This document shows, in pieces, positions 38,001 through 49,199 of a DNA stretch of 64,000 nt. The stretch spans positions 7,075,485 through 7,139,484 of the forward strand of contig NC_049909.1 in the NCBI RefSeq assembly GCF_001411555.2, written 5' to 3'. The notes below the pieces were generated by a model. That model saw nothing but the letters and a program-made list of their open reading frames with translations, searched no databases and was not told the DNA's origin. How positions within the stretch are numbered: the stretch's first letter is position 1; every line of letters starts with the position of its first letter. The DNA is from Juglans regia. Taxonomy: Eukaryota; Streptophyta; Magnoliopsida; Fagales; Juglandaceae. The position numbers and the translations under genes were made by a program.

Positions 38001-41000
38001 ATACTATCAAGTTCGTCGCATATTTTGTTCTAGTTGAAGTCATATGAACTTGGTGCGGCAGCAAGAATTCGCCGCCTAAGATTAGCGATAGGACTTGAAA
38101 CATCATGCGTTGACATAGCACGCATGTCAACGTCAACGTTGGCCGTCAACCTTCTCCGTTCGTAGTCATCAAAATTTATAATGCATGTAAAAAGAAAGAA
38201 GTTTAAAACGCATTGGGCCAATGAATTTTGCACACCTTGGCTCTACGTAGCTTCGCTTCTCCTTTGTTTAATCATACTTGACTTACTAAAAAACCATAAA
38301 GCCCGAGTCCATACATATATAAATCCAATATGGTCGTACATATTGTTCGGAGCAGCCAACAATCCACGCACTACAAGAAAAATAGCTTTTTACGACGCCA
38401 CTAATTGTCGCAAAAAGTGGCTAAAAGCATCGCAACAAGTCATTTTCAATGATTACTTCTTCATTGCGCTTTAGTTGCCATTGTTTCTTCATTTTTTCTC
38501 TAAAGCAACTTAGGTCTGAAATCGTTGCAACAACTATATTTTTTTGGCACTTTGTTATTCGCAAAAAGTGTTTAAAATAGCAGCAATTGTCGTCTCGGAT
38601 TCCATTAAAAATCGTTGCAAATACTATTTTGTAACAGCCATATATCGTCATAAATACTATCACATTTGTTGCAAATTTTTTTCTTGTTGAAGTCATATGA
38701 ACTTATTGTGGCCACAAGAATTCGCCACTTAAACTTAGCGATAGGAATTGAAACATCATGCATCGACATTACATCTGGTCTACTCAAAAGTCGACGTTGC
38801 AATCAGCTTTCGCCTTTTGTAGTCATCAACATTAATAATCCATGCAAAAACAAAGAAATTTCCAATGCGTAGGGCCACTGAATTTGCACACCAAGGTTCT
38901 ACGTAGCTTCACTTCTCCTTGACTTAATCATACTTGACTTAATAAAATGCCACAAAGACCAACTATCCACGCACTACAAGAAAAAGAGCTATTTGCAACA
39001 CTACTTTTCATCGCAAAAAGTGGCTAAAACTACCACAACAAGTCATTTACGAAATTACTGCTTCGTTGCACGTTAGCTGCCTTTGTTTATTCAATTTTTC
39101 TCTAATGCAACAAAGGTCTGAAATCGTTGCAATAAATATATTTTTTGGCGATTTATTTACTCGCAAATAGTGGTTAAAATAGCAGCAATTATCCTCTCAT
39201 ATTCCATTAAAAATCACTGCAAATACTATATTGGAGCATCCATCTTTCATCATAGATACTATCAGATTCATTGTAAATTTTCTTTTAGTTGCTCTCATAT
39301 GAAATTATTGTGGCCACAAGAATTCGCCACTTAAAATTAGCGATAGGAATTGAAACATCTTACATCGACATCGCACACGGTCTACTCAAAAGTCGACGTT
39401 GCCGTCGGCTTTCGCCTTTCGTAGTCATCAACATTAATAATCCATGCAAAAACAAAGAAATTTCCTATGCGTAGGGCCACTGAATTTGCACAACAAGGTT
39501 CTACGTAGCTTTGCTTCTCCTTGACTTAGTCATACTTGACTTAATAAGAAACCATCAAGACTGAATCCATACATATATAAATCCAATATGGCCATACGTA
39601 TTGTTTTGATTAGCCAACAATCCACGCACTACAAGAAATAGAGGTTTTTGCAGCGCCACCTTTCGTCACGAAAAGTGGCTAAAAGCACCACAACTATTTA
39701 TTTCTGACGATTACTGCTTCGTTGCACGTCAGTTGCCATTGTTTATTCAATTTTTCTATAATGCAACAAAGGTTTCAAGTCGTTGCAATAACTATATTTT
39801 ATTGGCAATTTTTTTATTCACAAATAGGAGTTAAAATGGTAGCAATTGTCCTCTCGGATTCCATTAAACATCGTTGCAAATACTATTTTGTAGCGGCCAT
39901 CTTTCGTCACAGATATTGTCAGATTCATTGCAAATTTTCTTTTAGTTGCTATCATTTGAACTTATTGTGGCCACAAGAATTCACCGCTTTAAATTAGCGA
40001 TAGAAATTTGCACACCTTGGCTCTACGTCGCTTTGCTTCTAATTGACCTAACCATACTTTACTTCATAAAAAAACATAAAGGCCGAATCCATACATATAT
40101 AAATCCAATATGGTCCTACGTATTGTTTGGAGTAGCTAACAATCCACGCACAACAATAAAAATGGCTTTTTGTGGTATCACTTTTCATCTCAAAAAGTGG
40201 CTAATAACGTCGCAACAAGTCCATTCCAACAATTACTGCTTCGTTGCTCGTTAGTTGCCATTGTTTATTCACTTTTTCTCTAACGCAACGAATGTCATAA
40301 ATCGGCACAATCACTGTATTTTTTCGGCGATTATTTTAGTCGCAAATGGTGCTAAAATCCTAGCAATTGTCCTCTCAAATTCTATTAAAAATTGTTGCAA
40401 ATACTATATTGCAGTGACCATCTATTGTCACAAATACTATCAAGTTCATCGCAAATTTTGTTCTACTTGAAGTCATTGGAATTATTGTGGCCACAAGAAT
40501 TCACTGGTTAACATTAGCGATAGGAATTGAAACATCATGCATTGACATACCACGGGTCTACTCAAAAGTCGATGTTGGCCATCGGCTTTCTCTTTTTGTA
40601 GTCATCAATATTAATAATGAATGCAAAAAGAAAGAAATGTAAAATGTGTAGGGCCAATGAATTTGCACACCAAGGTTCTACATAGCTTCGCTTCTCCTTG
40701 ACATAATCATAATTAACTTAATAAAAAACCATAAAGTCCGAATCCATACGTCCTACGTATTGTTTGGAGTAGACAACAATCTACGCACAAGAAGAAAATG
40801 ACTTTTTGCGGAGTCACTTTTCACGCAAAAAGTGGCTAAAGTCGCAGGGACATGTCCTTTCCACCGATTACTGCTTCGCTGCACGTTAGTTGCCATTGTT
40901 TATTCACTTTTTCTCTAAAGCAACAAACGTCAAAAATCATCATAATAACTATATTTTTTCAGCGATTTGTTTGGTCGCAAATAGTGGTTAAAATTGCCGC

Positions 41001-43545
41001 ACTTGTCCTCCGGGATTCCATTAAAATCATTGCGAATACGATTTTATAGCTGACATCTATCGTCATAAATACTATCAAGTTCGTCACCAATTTTGTTCTA
41101 CTTGAGCTCATATGAACATATTGCGGCCCCAAGAATTCACCGCTTAAAATTAGCGATAGGAATTGAAGCATCATGTGTCAACATAGCACGCAGTCTACTC
41201 AAAAGTCAACATTGTCCGTCAGCTTTCCCTTCTTGTAGTCGTCAACATCAATAATACATGTAAGAAAAAAGAAATTTTAAACGTGTTTGGCTAATGATCT
41301 AACATACCAATGTTCTACGTAGCTTCGCTTCTACTTGACTTAATCATACTTGACTTAAATAAAACCAAAAAGGCCGAATCCATACATATATAAATCCAAT
41401 ATGGTCGTACGTATTGTTTGGACTAGCCAACAATCCACACACTACAAGAAAAAGGGATTTTTGCAGTGCCACAAGAATTTGTCGTAAAAAGTGACGAAAA
41501 TCGCCGCAACAAGTCCTTTCCATTGGTTATTGCTTCGCTCCATGTTAGTTGATATTGTTTATTCACTTTTTCTCTAACGCAACGAACTACTGAAATTGTC
41601 GCAATACTATATTTTTTTGGCCATTTTTTTTGTCAAAATTGTGGCTAAAATTGCCACAATTGTCCTCTCGGATTGCATTAAAAATCGTTGCAAATACTAT
41701 TTTACAACGGCAATCTATCAACACAAATACAATCAAGTTCATTGTGAATTTTCTTCTACTTTAAGTCATAGGAACTTATTGCGGCCACAAGAATTCGCTG
41801 CTTAAAATTAGCAATAGGAATTGAAACATCATGCGTCGAAAAAGCACGCGGTATTCTCAAAAGTCAATGTCAGTCAACTTTCTCCTCTCGTAATCAACAA
41901 CATTAATAATGCTTGCAGAAAGAAAGAAATCTAAAATGCGTAGGGCGAATGTATTTGCACACCAAAGTTCTACGTAGCTTTGCTTCTCCTTGACTTAATC
42001 ATACTTGACTTAATAAAAAACCATAAAATCTGAATCCATACATATATAAACCCAATATAGTCATACGTATTGTTTGGAGTTGCAACAAATCCACGCACAA
42101 CAAGAGAAATGGCTTTTTGCGGCTTCACTTTTCATCGCAAAAAGTGGCTAAATCGCTGCAACATGTCCTTTCCAATGATTACTGCTTCACTGCACATTAG
42201 TTACCATTGTTTATTCACTTGTTTTCTAATGCAATGTAAGTCCGAAATCATCGCAATAACTATATTTTTTCGGCCATTGTTTTAGTCACAAATAGTGGTT
42301 AAAATCGCTGCAATTTTCCTCTCGGATTCCATTAAAAATGTTTGCAAATACTATTTTGCAGCAGCCATCTATTGTCACAAATACTATCAAGTTTGCCGTA
42401 AATTTTGTTCTATTCGAAGTCATATGAACTTATTGTGGCCACAATAGTTCGGCGCTTAAAATTAGCAATAGGAATTCAAGCATCATGCATTGACATGGCA
42501 CGTGGTCTACTCAAAAGTCGACGTTGGCCGTCAACATTCTCCTCACGTAGTTCTACGTAGCTTCACTTCTCCTTGACTTAATCATACTTAAGTCCGAATC
42601 CATACATATATAAATCCAATATGGTCGTATGTATTGTTTGGAATTGCAACCAATCCACGCACATCAAGAAAAATGGATTTTTGCGGCGTCATTTTTCATC
42701 GCAAAGAGTGGCTAAAATCGCCGCAACAAGTCCTTTCCAACGATTACTGCTTCGTTGCACATTTGTTGCCATTGTTTATTCACTTTTTCTCTAACGAAAT
42801 GAACTCCTGAAATCGTCATAAAAACTATAATTTTCAGCCATTTTTTTTAGCTGTAAAAAGTGGTTAAAATCACCGCAATTGTCCTATCAAATTCCATTAA
42901 AAATAGATGCAAATACTATTTTGTAGCGGCCATCTAATGTTCATAAAAAATTTTGTTCTGCTTGAAGTCATTTGAACTTATTGCGGCCGTAGGAATTTGC
43001 CACTTAAAATTAGCGATTGGAATTGAAGCATCATGAATCGACATAGTACGCGGTCTACTCAAAAGTCGACGTTGGTCAGCTTTCTCCTCTCGCATTCATC
43101 AACATTAATAATGCATGCAAAAAGAAATAAATCTAAAATGCGTAAGGCCAATTAATTTACACACCAAGGTTCTATGTAGCTTCGCTTCTCCTTGACTTAA
43201 TCATACTTGACTTAGTAAAAACCCATAAAGTCTAAATCCATACAAATATAAATCCAATATGGTCAGACGTATTGTTTGGAGTAGCCAACAATCCATGCAC
43301 ATGAAGAAAAATGGATTTTTGCAGCATCACTTTTCGTCGTAAAAACTGGGTAAAATTCCAGCAACAAGTCCTTCCCAATGATTATTGCTTCACTGCACGT
43401 TACTTGCCATTGTTTATTCACTTTCTCTCTAACGCAACGAATGTATGAATTCGTCATAATAGTGGTTAAAATCTCTGCAAGTGTCCTCTCAATTCCGCTA
43501 AAAATCGTTGCAAATACTATTTTGCAGCGGCCATCTTTTGTCACA
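29090..43545 (+). repeat. tandem array of ~23 units (~640 bp) containing a CACTA-end motif
   Basis: A head-to-tail array. The mark CACTACAAGAAA, or a decayed form of it, begins near 29369, 30021, 30678, 31335, 31980, 32636, 33295, 33952, 34608, 35260, 35907, 36436, 37093, 37752, 38368, 38973, 39627, 40149, 40786, 41440, 42096, 42658 and 43295, with mean spacing about 633. Other constant blocks are GATAGGAATTGAAACATCAT, TCCATACATATATAAATCC and TGCACACCAAGGTTCTACG. CACTACAAGAAA is the canonical plant CACTA (En/Spm) terminus, and the following GCGCCACTTTTCGTCGCAAA / AAAGTGGCTAAAAG block resembles CACTA subterminal repeats. No transposase gene is present; the 60-97 codon frames scattered here recur because the unit recurs. 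The last unit is cut at 43545. Confidence 0.9.
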
Positions 43546-44884
43546 ATGTCAAGTCGGAATGATCAACACAATGAATTTCAAATCACTACCTATGAAATCT
43601 GAACAAAAGAATGATCAACATAATGAAAAACATGCATGTATTATCACAACCAAAAGATAACATGTAAGCATATATACTGAAAAGTAGAATCGACATAAAA
43701 AAACAGAAATTTTAAGAAAGAATTTTTAAAAAATTATAAAGAAAAGTTATGTAATTACAAAACAGAACAATATAATAAATAGATATAAAATCAGAAAATT
43801 AAATAGATAAATACTAAACATTACAAGCATGAAAAAATAAAAATTACAAATAAGAATAATAACTAAAATTAATGGGCAGAACATTTAATTAATATATATA
43901 AAAATAAAACACATATTGAAATAAACAAATAAAACATACAAAGGCAATAAATAGAATGAAGAGCACATAAAGATTCTTCGTGGATGCCCAAAGTAGTGGT
44001 AGCTGAATCGAATAGCTTGGCAGACACATTTATGAAATATAATAGAATAACATAATAAATAAGTACAAAATTAAATATTGAACTTATAAACATTAAAATA
44101 TCTATATTTCAATTAACACTCTATAATTTCATAAGGAAAAATAAAATATAAAGCATACCCGCAAGCAAATGACAATTGGAAAAGTTGAGAGAAGAAGTCC
44201 GACAAAAAGTTAATAAAAACGATTAACCTGACAAAAAGTAACAGAAAAGAGTTAAAATTAGTATTGTTAATCAAAAATTGCATAAACAATTATAAAAAAT
44301 AGAACAAAGAATATGCCAGGAAATAAATAGAACAGAAATAAATACACCAAAGAAAATTTTAATAGAATAAAATGTTTACTCTATTTTACTAAAATCAATT
44401 TCATTCATTTTATTCTTTTTTTCAAACAAAAGAAAGTCGGTCATAATTTGTTTTTTGTTTCAATATATTTTTTTTGTTGTGTAAATAACACAATAGAATT
44501 TTCAAACCATCAAAACTTTTTTTTTTCCTCATCCTTTGACAACATTTTTTTTATTAAAATGAAAAAGATCATATAATTTAAAATATTGATTGGATTCTCT
44601 AAAGGAAAAAAGAATAGGCATTCTTATTAAAAAAAAAAAAACAGTTCTTCTAGGTGCAAGCGATGCTGCCTACCAATTGCATACCAACGGCCTACGTGGA
44701 GAACTTTGTCAAAGAAAAAAAAATATAAAAAGAAAGAAAATGCAGAGAATAGAAAGAATGGAGGAAAAAAGGGCAGCCCGCGTTCAGATCCCCCAAATCT
44801 ATTGATCCCAACGCATTATCTCTCCCAAATTTCTTCCTCAACGCAGGCATCTCCCCCAAATATCCTCTGCACGCGATGACGACG
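43546..44884. other. AT-rich non-coding DNA
   Basis: Strongly A/T-rich with homopolymer runs and no credible gene. It contains the first copy of a dispersed repeat (44343-44545). Confidence 0.6.
44343..44545. repeat. dispersed direct repeat, copy 1
   Basis: Diverged match to 48965-49170, sharing AATAGAATAAAATGTTTACT-like, TTTCATTCATTTTATTC and GTTGTGTAAATAACACAATA blocks in the same order and orientation. Confidence 0.65.
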
Positions 44885-45190
44885 AGATGGCGAGGGTCTC
44901 CTCTGTGCGCGACCACGACGGTCTCCTCTGCACACGACGACGACGGGATGTCGAGGGTCTCCACTGCGCGAGACCACGACAATCTCCTCTGCGCACGACG
45001 ACGACTGGATGGCAAGGGTCTCCTCTGCTCGCAACGACGACGGGATGGCTATGGTCTCCTCTGCGCACGACGACGACGGGATGGAGAGGGTCTCCTCTGC
45101 GCGCGACCGCGACGGTCTCCTCTGCGCATGACGACGACGGGATGGCGAGGGTATCCTCTGCGTGCAACGGCGACAGTCTCCTTTGTGTCG
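44885..45190. repeat. GC-rich minisatellite
   Basis: Irregular units of about 36 and 60 bp built from GATGGCGAGGGTCTCCTCTG and GCGCACGACGACGACGG. It is sharply GC-rich against AT-rich flanks. All three frames on both strands stay largely open because of the repeat, giving Asp/Arg-rich peptides that I do not consider real. A good splice-donor-like AAAAAGGTATGT follows at about 45219. Confidence 0.8.
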
Positions 45191-46086
45191 AAGGTTTCAG
45201 TACTCCATCCCCTGTAAAAAAAAGGTATGTGAATATTTTGATTTCATCTCTGTGCTCACGCAAAAGGGCATTCTTTTTTAAATCGGATGCTGCCATCTCT
45301 GCATCTGAAATAATCTATTCTTGCCAAACTGGTTTGGTTCATACATTTTGTTGATGGTTGCTCCAATGAAGCACCCCCATCCCGTGAGTGGATAATCCTT
45401 CAATGCATCTCTGAAACCTTCAACTTAAAAAATTCGTTGGCAAAAAGATTTTCTTGGCAGTGCCAGATATACAGGTGCAACAAATAACTATTGTGGTTTC
45501 AATTTAGTTAGTATTTTCTTCAATGCTCAACATATATTCATTTTGGCAAATCCGTCATAAAATTTGTCTATGGTCCAGCAACACATTAAAAAAAATGAAT
45601 GGTCCAGCTTGCTTATGTGATGGTAAATGGGCTTGGTTGTTAGTAATGTTGATGGCTTTTTAAATTCTAGGAATCTCCAGCTAAATGCTCTGAAACATGT
45701 TGTCAACTCAATGGAAATTTTTTCATGTAAAGTTATGTTGTTGTGGGATTTAATATTTTATTTCTACTCTTTCTTTTTCTTTTTTAATAAATTCTAGTAC
45801 TTTTAGGGTTTTATAAGATAAAGATTATTTTTCTACAAATTTTAATTTTCCAAATGTGATTGGGGATGACAGATTAGGATGAAGGAGAGCATTTCTCAAT
45901 TGTATATTTCGTAGTCTTGCATTTAAAATTTGTCCCTCTTCATCCATTTATTTTGTCTTTTCTACTAATCATTCCATGGACACTGAGTTGGAGCTTAGTA
46001 TGTAGATAATGACTTAAATTTTCTAATCTGTCTTGGCATATTTCAGTCAGCTGCATGATTATTTAGCTTGTGCCTCTTCCTTCTAG
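45191..46086. other. intron-like or intergenic stretch
   Basis: AT-rich with T-rich tracts and no ORF I can support. It may be intron sequence of the exon cluster that follows. Confidence 0.35.
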
Positions 46087-46565
46087 TTATCTGCAATTTG
46101 CCTCAGCTGCAATATGCCTTGGTTGACACGTGCAAGAATTTATTTGGGACTCAAGAGAGTGTTTCCGTTCAGGTTACATAACTCTTAATTAGTGCTTTTA
46201 AATTATATTGTGTTTTGTTCTTTTTATTCATAGGATTACTTTTAAATCAACTATAATGCTTAAGAAGTGAGCAGATTTTTTTGTAAGATTTCTCAACTAT
46301 ATATATAATATGCCCTTTTTTTATCTGTTGTTAGCAGCCCCAAAACACTACCGAAGTGTTAGACTTTAGTGGAATCCAGATTGGCACGGCAGAGATGGAG
46401 ACACAAGAAAGTGTAATGGTTTTTGTTCCACTTCGTCACTCTCTCTATTTGACTTTGTTACATGTGGATGAGTTTTTAACTATTATATTATGTTCATAGA
46501 TGCAACTTGGGGTGGTGGATGAAACCCAGCCGGATAGCTTGTCTGGGACACAACTGTGGCTATAA
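46087..46565 (+). pseudogene. three exon-like blocks of an unknown gene's 3' end
   Basis: Block 1 (46087-46172) follows TTCCTTCTAG and ends CAG|GTTACA, reading LPQLQYALVDTCKNLFGTQE. Block 2 (from about 46338 to about 46418) follows TTAGCAG and reads TTEVLDFSGIQIGTAEMETQ. Block 3 (46500-46565) follows TTCATAG and reads MQLGVVDETQPDSLSGTQ, then LWL and a TAA stop. Borders and open frames are coherent, and a GTQ-type motif recurs in blocks 1 and 3. I do not recognise the family. No promoter or N-terminal exons could be defined, so it may be a gene fragment or transposon-associated gene tail. Confidence 0.35.
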
Positions 46566-46611
46566 GTCAATGTACTTGGAGAAGTTGGTTGTATAGATGT
46601 TTTATTTTAGA

Positions 46612-46725
46612 ATGGATGGGAAGTTGTTAAAAACATGTTGATATATTGTCAGATGTAAATATATTCTTTTTGGGACTATTGATGTTAAATACATGGATGG
46701 GAAGTTGTTAAAAACATGTTGATAT
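46612..46725. repeat. 33-bp perfect direct repeat
   Basis: The same 33 bases, starting ATGGATGGGAAGTTGTTAAA, occur at 46612-46644 and 46693-46725, 81 bases apart and just after the putative stop codon of the exon cluster. Confidence 0.9.
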
Positions 46726-47041
46726 TTTTAGCTCTTTTTTATATTCTTTTACTTGGAAGATGTTGCAAGGGAAGTTTGTGAAATTAGGGACTTGAATGAA
46801 GTTCAGAGTTTATGATACTGAGTGCAGGAATTTTAAAAACATTTAAGGATGGTCTCATTTTGCCATGCAATTTGCCATGATCATTCTATAAACAGATTTT
46901 AGTACTTTGCAAATCATATTATTTCCAATTCGATGATCAACTGATTTATTGCTAGTAAATGACTGACCTGTGGGCCTAATGAACAACAATGTTTTTTCCA
47001 GAATTTTACAATGGATGCAAGTGATCTTGTCTTTGTTTAAG
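46726..47041. other. no feature seen
   Basis: AT-rich sequence between the direct repeat and the hairpin. No gene or clear repeat. Confidence 0.5.
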
Positions 47042-47090
47042 GAAAACCATAGTTGCTTATAAGTTATTATTATAAGCAACTATAGTTTTC
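47042..47090. repeat. inverted repeat (21-bp arms, 7-base loop)
   Basis: Arms 47042-47062 and 47070-47090 are complementary with a single mismatch (core CATAGTTGCTTATAA / TTATAAGCAACTATAG). The HSP70-like frame breaks exactly at the right arm and meets its stop inside it. Confidence 0.92.
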
Positions 47091-47894
47091 ACATGCTACC
47101 CTCAGCTTGATACATGCATTGATATTAGAGTACACATCAATACCGTATTGCTCTTTAAATTTTGAAGCAAAATAAGTAAACAAAACTTCTTCAAAGTCTG
47201 GCCCTCCCAAACTTATGTCAAAAGTATGTGATAATATCCTTACATGTCCAGCCTCAAATAATGCAATAGAGACCTGGGTGTCACAATGACCAATGTCAAC
47301 AAATGCAACGTAAGTTGGTCCAGAGCTGGGGAAATCTGTTTTATAAATTCCAAAACTAAGTGCAGCAGCAGTACAGTCATGCATCAATCTCAAAGGCTTT
47401 AACCCAGCAATTGTCGGAGCATTCAAATATTCACATCTTTGCAAGTCCGTAAAGTATGATGGGATCCCGATTACACAATCTGAAATGGGCATTTCCAAAC
47501 GTTTCTCTATTATCTCTTTCAAATGAGCAAAGAGCATTGCCATAATCTGCTCTGGCGTACAGGTATGGCTCTCACCCCGGTTTGTCAAGTGAATCAAAAT
47601 GCCCCCATCCAGACCTTTAGAAGTTTCGAAAGGCAGCTCTTTTAGCTCGTTCTGCACAACCACATATGAGAATTTCCCACCAATTAGTCTTTTGACCTGA
47701 GATATTGTGGATTTTAGGTTCATCAATGCAGAAGCAGCACCAGCAGATCCCATAAACTGTTGCTTCTCCACAAAACATATCACAGCCGGGGTTTCACGTT
47801 TCGATTCATCATTCAACAAAACATCAATACCCCTTTGCTTCACCACGGCAATAACACAGTCCTCATTTCCAATATCAAATCCCACCACACTCAT
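47091..47894 (-). pseudogene. HSP70-15/Hsp110-like chaperone, N-terminal fragment
   Basis: About 268 codons from ATG 47894 (MSVVGFDIGNEDCVIAVVKQ) match the start of plant HSP70-14/15, the Hsp110-type cytosolic nucleotide-exchange chaperones. Motifs seen include LLNDESKRETPAVICF, GSAGAASALMN, VKRLIGGKFS, DCVIGIPSYFTDLQR, IAGLKPLRLMHDCTAAALSF, FVDIGHCDTQVSIALFEAGH and FDISLGGPDFEEVLF. Family members are about 830-860 residues, so only the ATPase domain up to IKLRVACEN remains. Homology then ends at the hairpin (47042-47090), with a stop at 47070-47072. No internal stop occurs before that. The frame is open for 26 codons upstream of the ATG, but CAG just before the ATG looks like a 5' UTR intron acceptor. 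It is a truncated duplicate unlikely to fold as a full chaperone. Confidence 0.86.
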
Positions 47895-48454
47895 TTCAAC
47901 TGATTTGGTTTCAGCGCATACCAAAAAAAGAAGTAACTTGATTAAGTCCGAATTCTCACTTTCCCCAACCAACTCAAGACTTTATACCTTGGATGTTTTC
48001 CACAAACCTTAAGTTTCCCTACAACAATATTCAAAATTTAAACAAGAAAACATAATGGTGAGAATCCCCAAGCCCGTAAACCAATATCCAAAGAAATGTA
48101 AACTCACTCTACTCGAACAAAGGATATTTTCAGTGCAAATTAAAAATTAAAGGGTGTTAAAAATTATTATAGTCATTCAATCTGAAGCCAATCAATTAGC
48201 ATACATCTAGTGACCTCCCAACTATTAAAGCCAAAACAAAAAGACACAAACTAAAAAATTTCTTCCCATTTTCATAGCAACCAAAAACAGGGCAAAGTTC
48301 TATCTCACAAGCTAATCCGTAAAAATCCAATTCGAGAAGCAGCAAAGAACTTTGCCTAGTTAAGAAGGACATATTACCTGATTCAGAGACTATTTTTTGA
48401 CAAAACATTCCACGAATTACCTAAATTCAAAACCTAACTTTTGAAAACTCTTAA

Positions 48455-48490
<36 letters not shown>

Positions 48491-48964
48491 AATGGATGCA
48501 GCTGTGTTCGCAGGGAAGAGCCGCAACGAAGGCATGCGGAGAAGATTAGGGCTTGGACCAAAAAATGGGGGTTAAACGAAAAATGGAAGCTTTTAGGTGG
48601 AAGAGAGAAGAAAATTGATACCTGAAGAGAAGCCACGCGGAGCAGAGGAGGGACGCGAAGAAGAGAGAAGGCACGCACGCGGAGGGGAAAAAACCAGAGA
48701 AGAGAGAGGGCACGAAGAGGAAGAGGAAGAGAGATGGCACGAAGACTGTGCCCTTCGTTCAAAACTGTGCGTTTTGTCAAAAAATTTTATTTATCTTCAG
48801 ATCCCGCCCAAACTTCAGCTCCTTCACATAAAATCAAAAACGGTTCGTTTCATTAAATTGATCCATGTCAGCACATGGGTGCACTTCGGTACGCAATTTC
48901 GCTTGACTTTAGAGTTTTCAAAAAAAAAAACACACACATCTAGAATAATTTTCTTATTTTTTTA
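47895..48964 (-). promoter_or_regulatory. 5' leader and upstream region of the HSP70-like fragment
   Basis: Contains a probable 5' UTR intron end (acceptor CAG at about 47900), a CT-rich minus-strand tract formed by (GA)n at 48459-48488, and a purine-rich zone to about 48730. Its presence suggests genomic duplication rather than an mRNA copy. The 109-codon minus frame at 48451-48780 is low complexity and was not called. Confidence 0.45.
48459..48488. repeat. (GA)n microsatellite
   Basis: About 15 GA units, in the probable 5' leader of the HSP70-like fragment. Confidence 0.97.
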
Positions 48965-49170
48965 AAGAAAAAGACATGTCATGAAAAAATTTAATGAAAT
49001 AAAATCTTTATTTTATTTTATTAAAATATTTTTCATTCATTCTATTTTTTTTTTCTTCTTCTAAAGTAAGAGAAACCTGGATATATTTGACTTTTTGTTC
49101 AATATGTTTTATTGTTGTGTGGATAATACAATAAAATTTTTAAACAATAAAAAAAAAATTTATGATCATT
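48965..49170. repeat. dispersed direct repeat, copy 2
   Basis: Same orientation and block order as 44343-44545 (AAATAAAATCTTTATTTTAT, CATTCATTCTATTTTTT, GTTGTGTGGATAATACAATA). Confidence 0.65.
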
Positions 49171-49199
49171 TGCCAGCTTGTATTATACTAAAATAAATA

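Noticed and set aside
29090..43545. A CRISPR-like array
   Set aside because: Units are ~640 bp, diverged, without short identical repeats and unique spacers, and the DNA is plant nuclear.
30298..43602. Many 60-97 codon plus- and minus-strand ORFs with similar peptides
   Set aside because: They recur only because the ~640-bp unit recurs; start, stop and frame vary from unit to unit, with no sign of coding constraint.
44838..45354. Overlapping ORFs on both strands rich in Arg, Asp and Gly
   Set aside because: Produced by a GC-rich minisatellite that keeps all frames open; no domain seen.
48451..48780. 109-codon minus ORF rich in Leu, Ser and Phe
   Set aside because: Low-complexity product of a purine-rich leader with a (GA)n tract.
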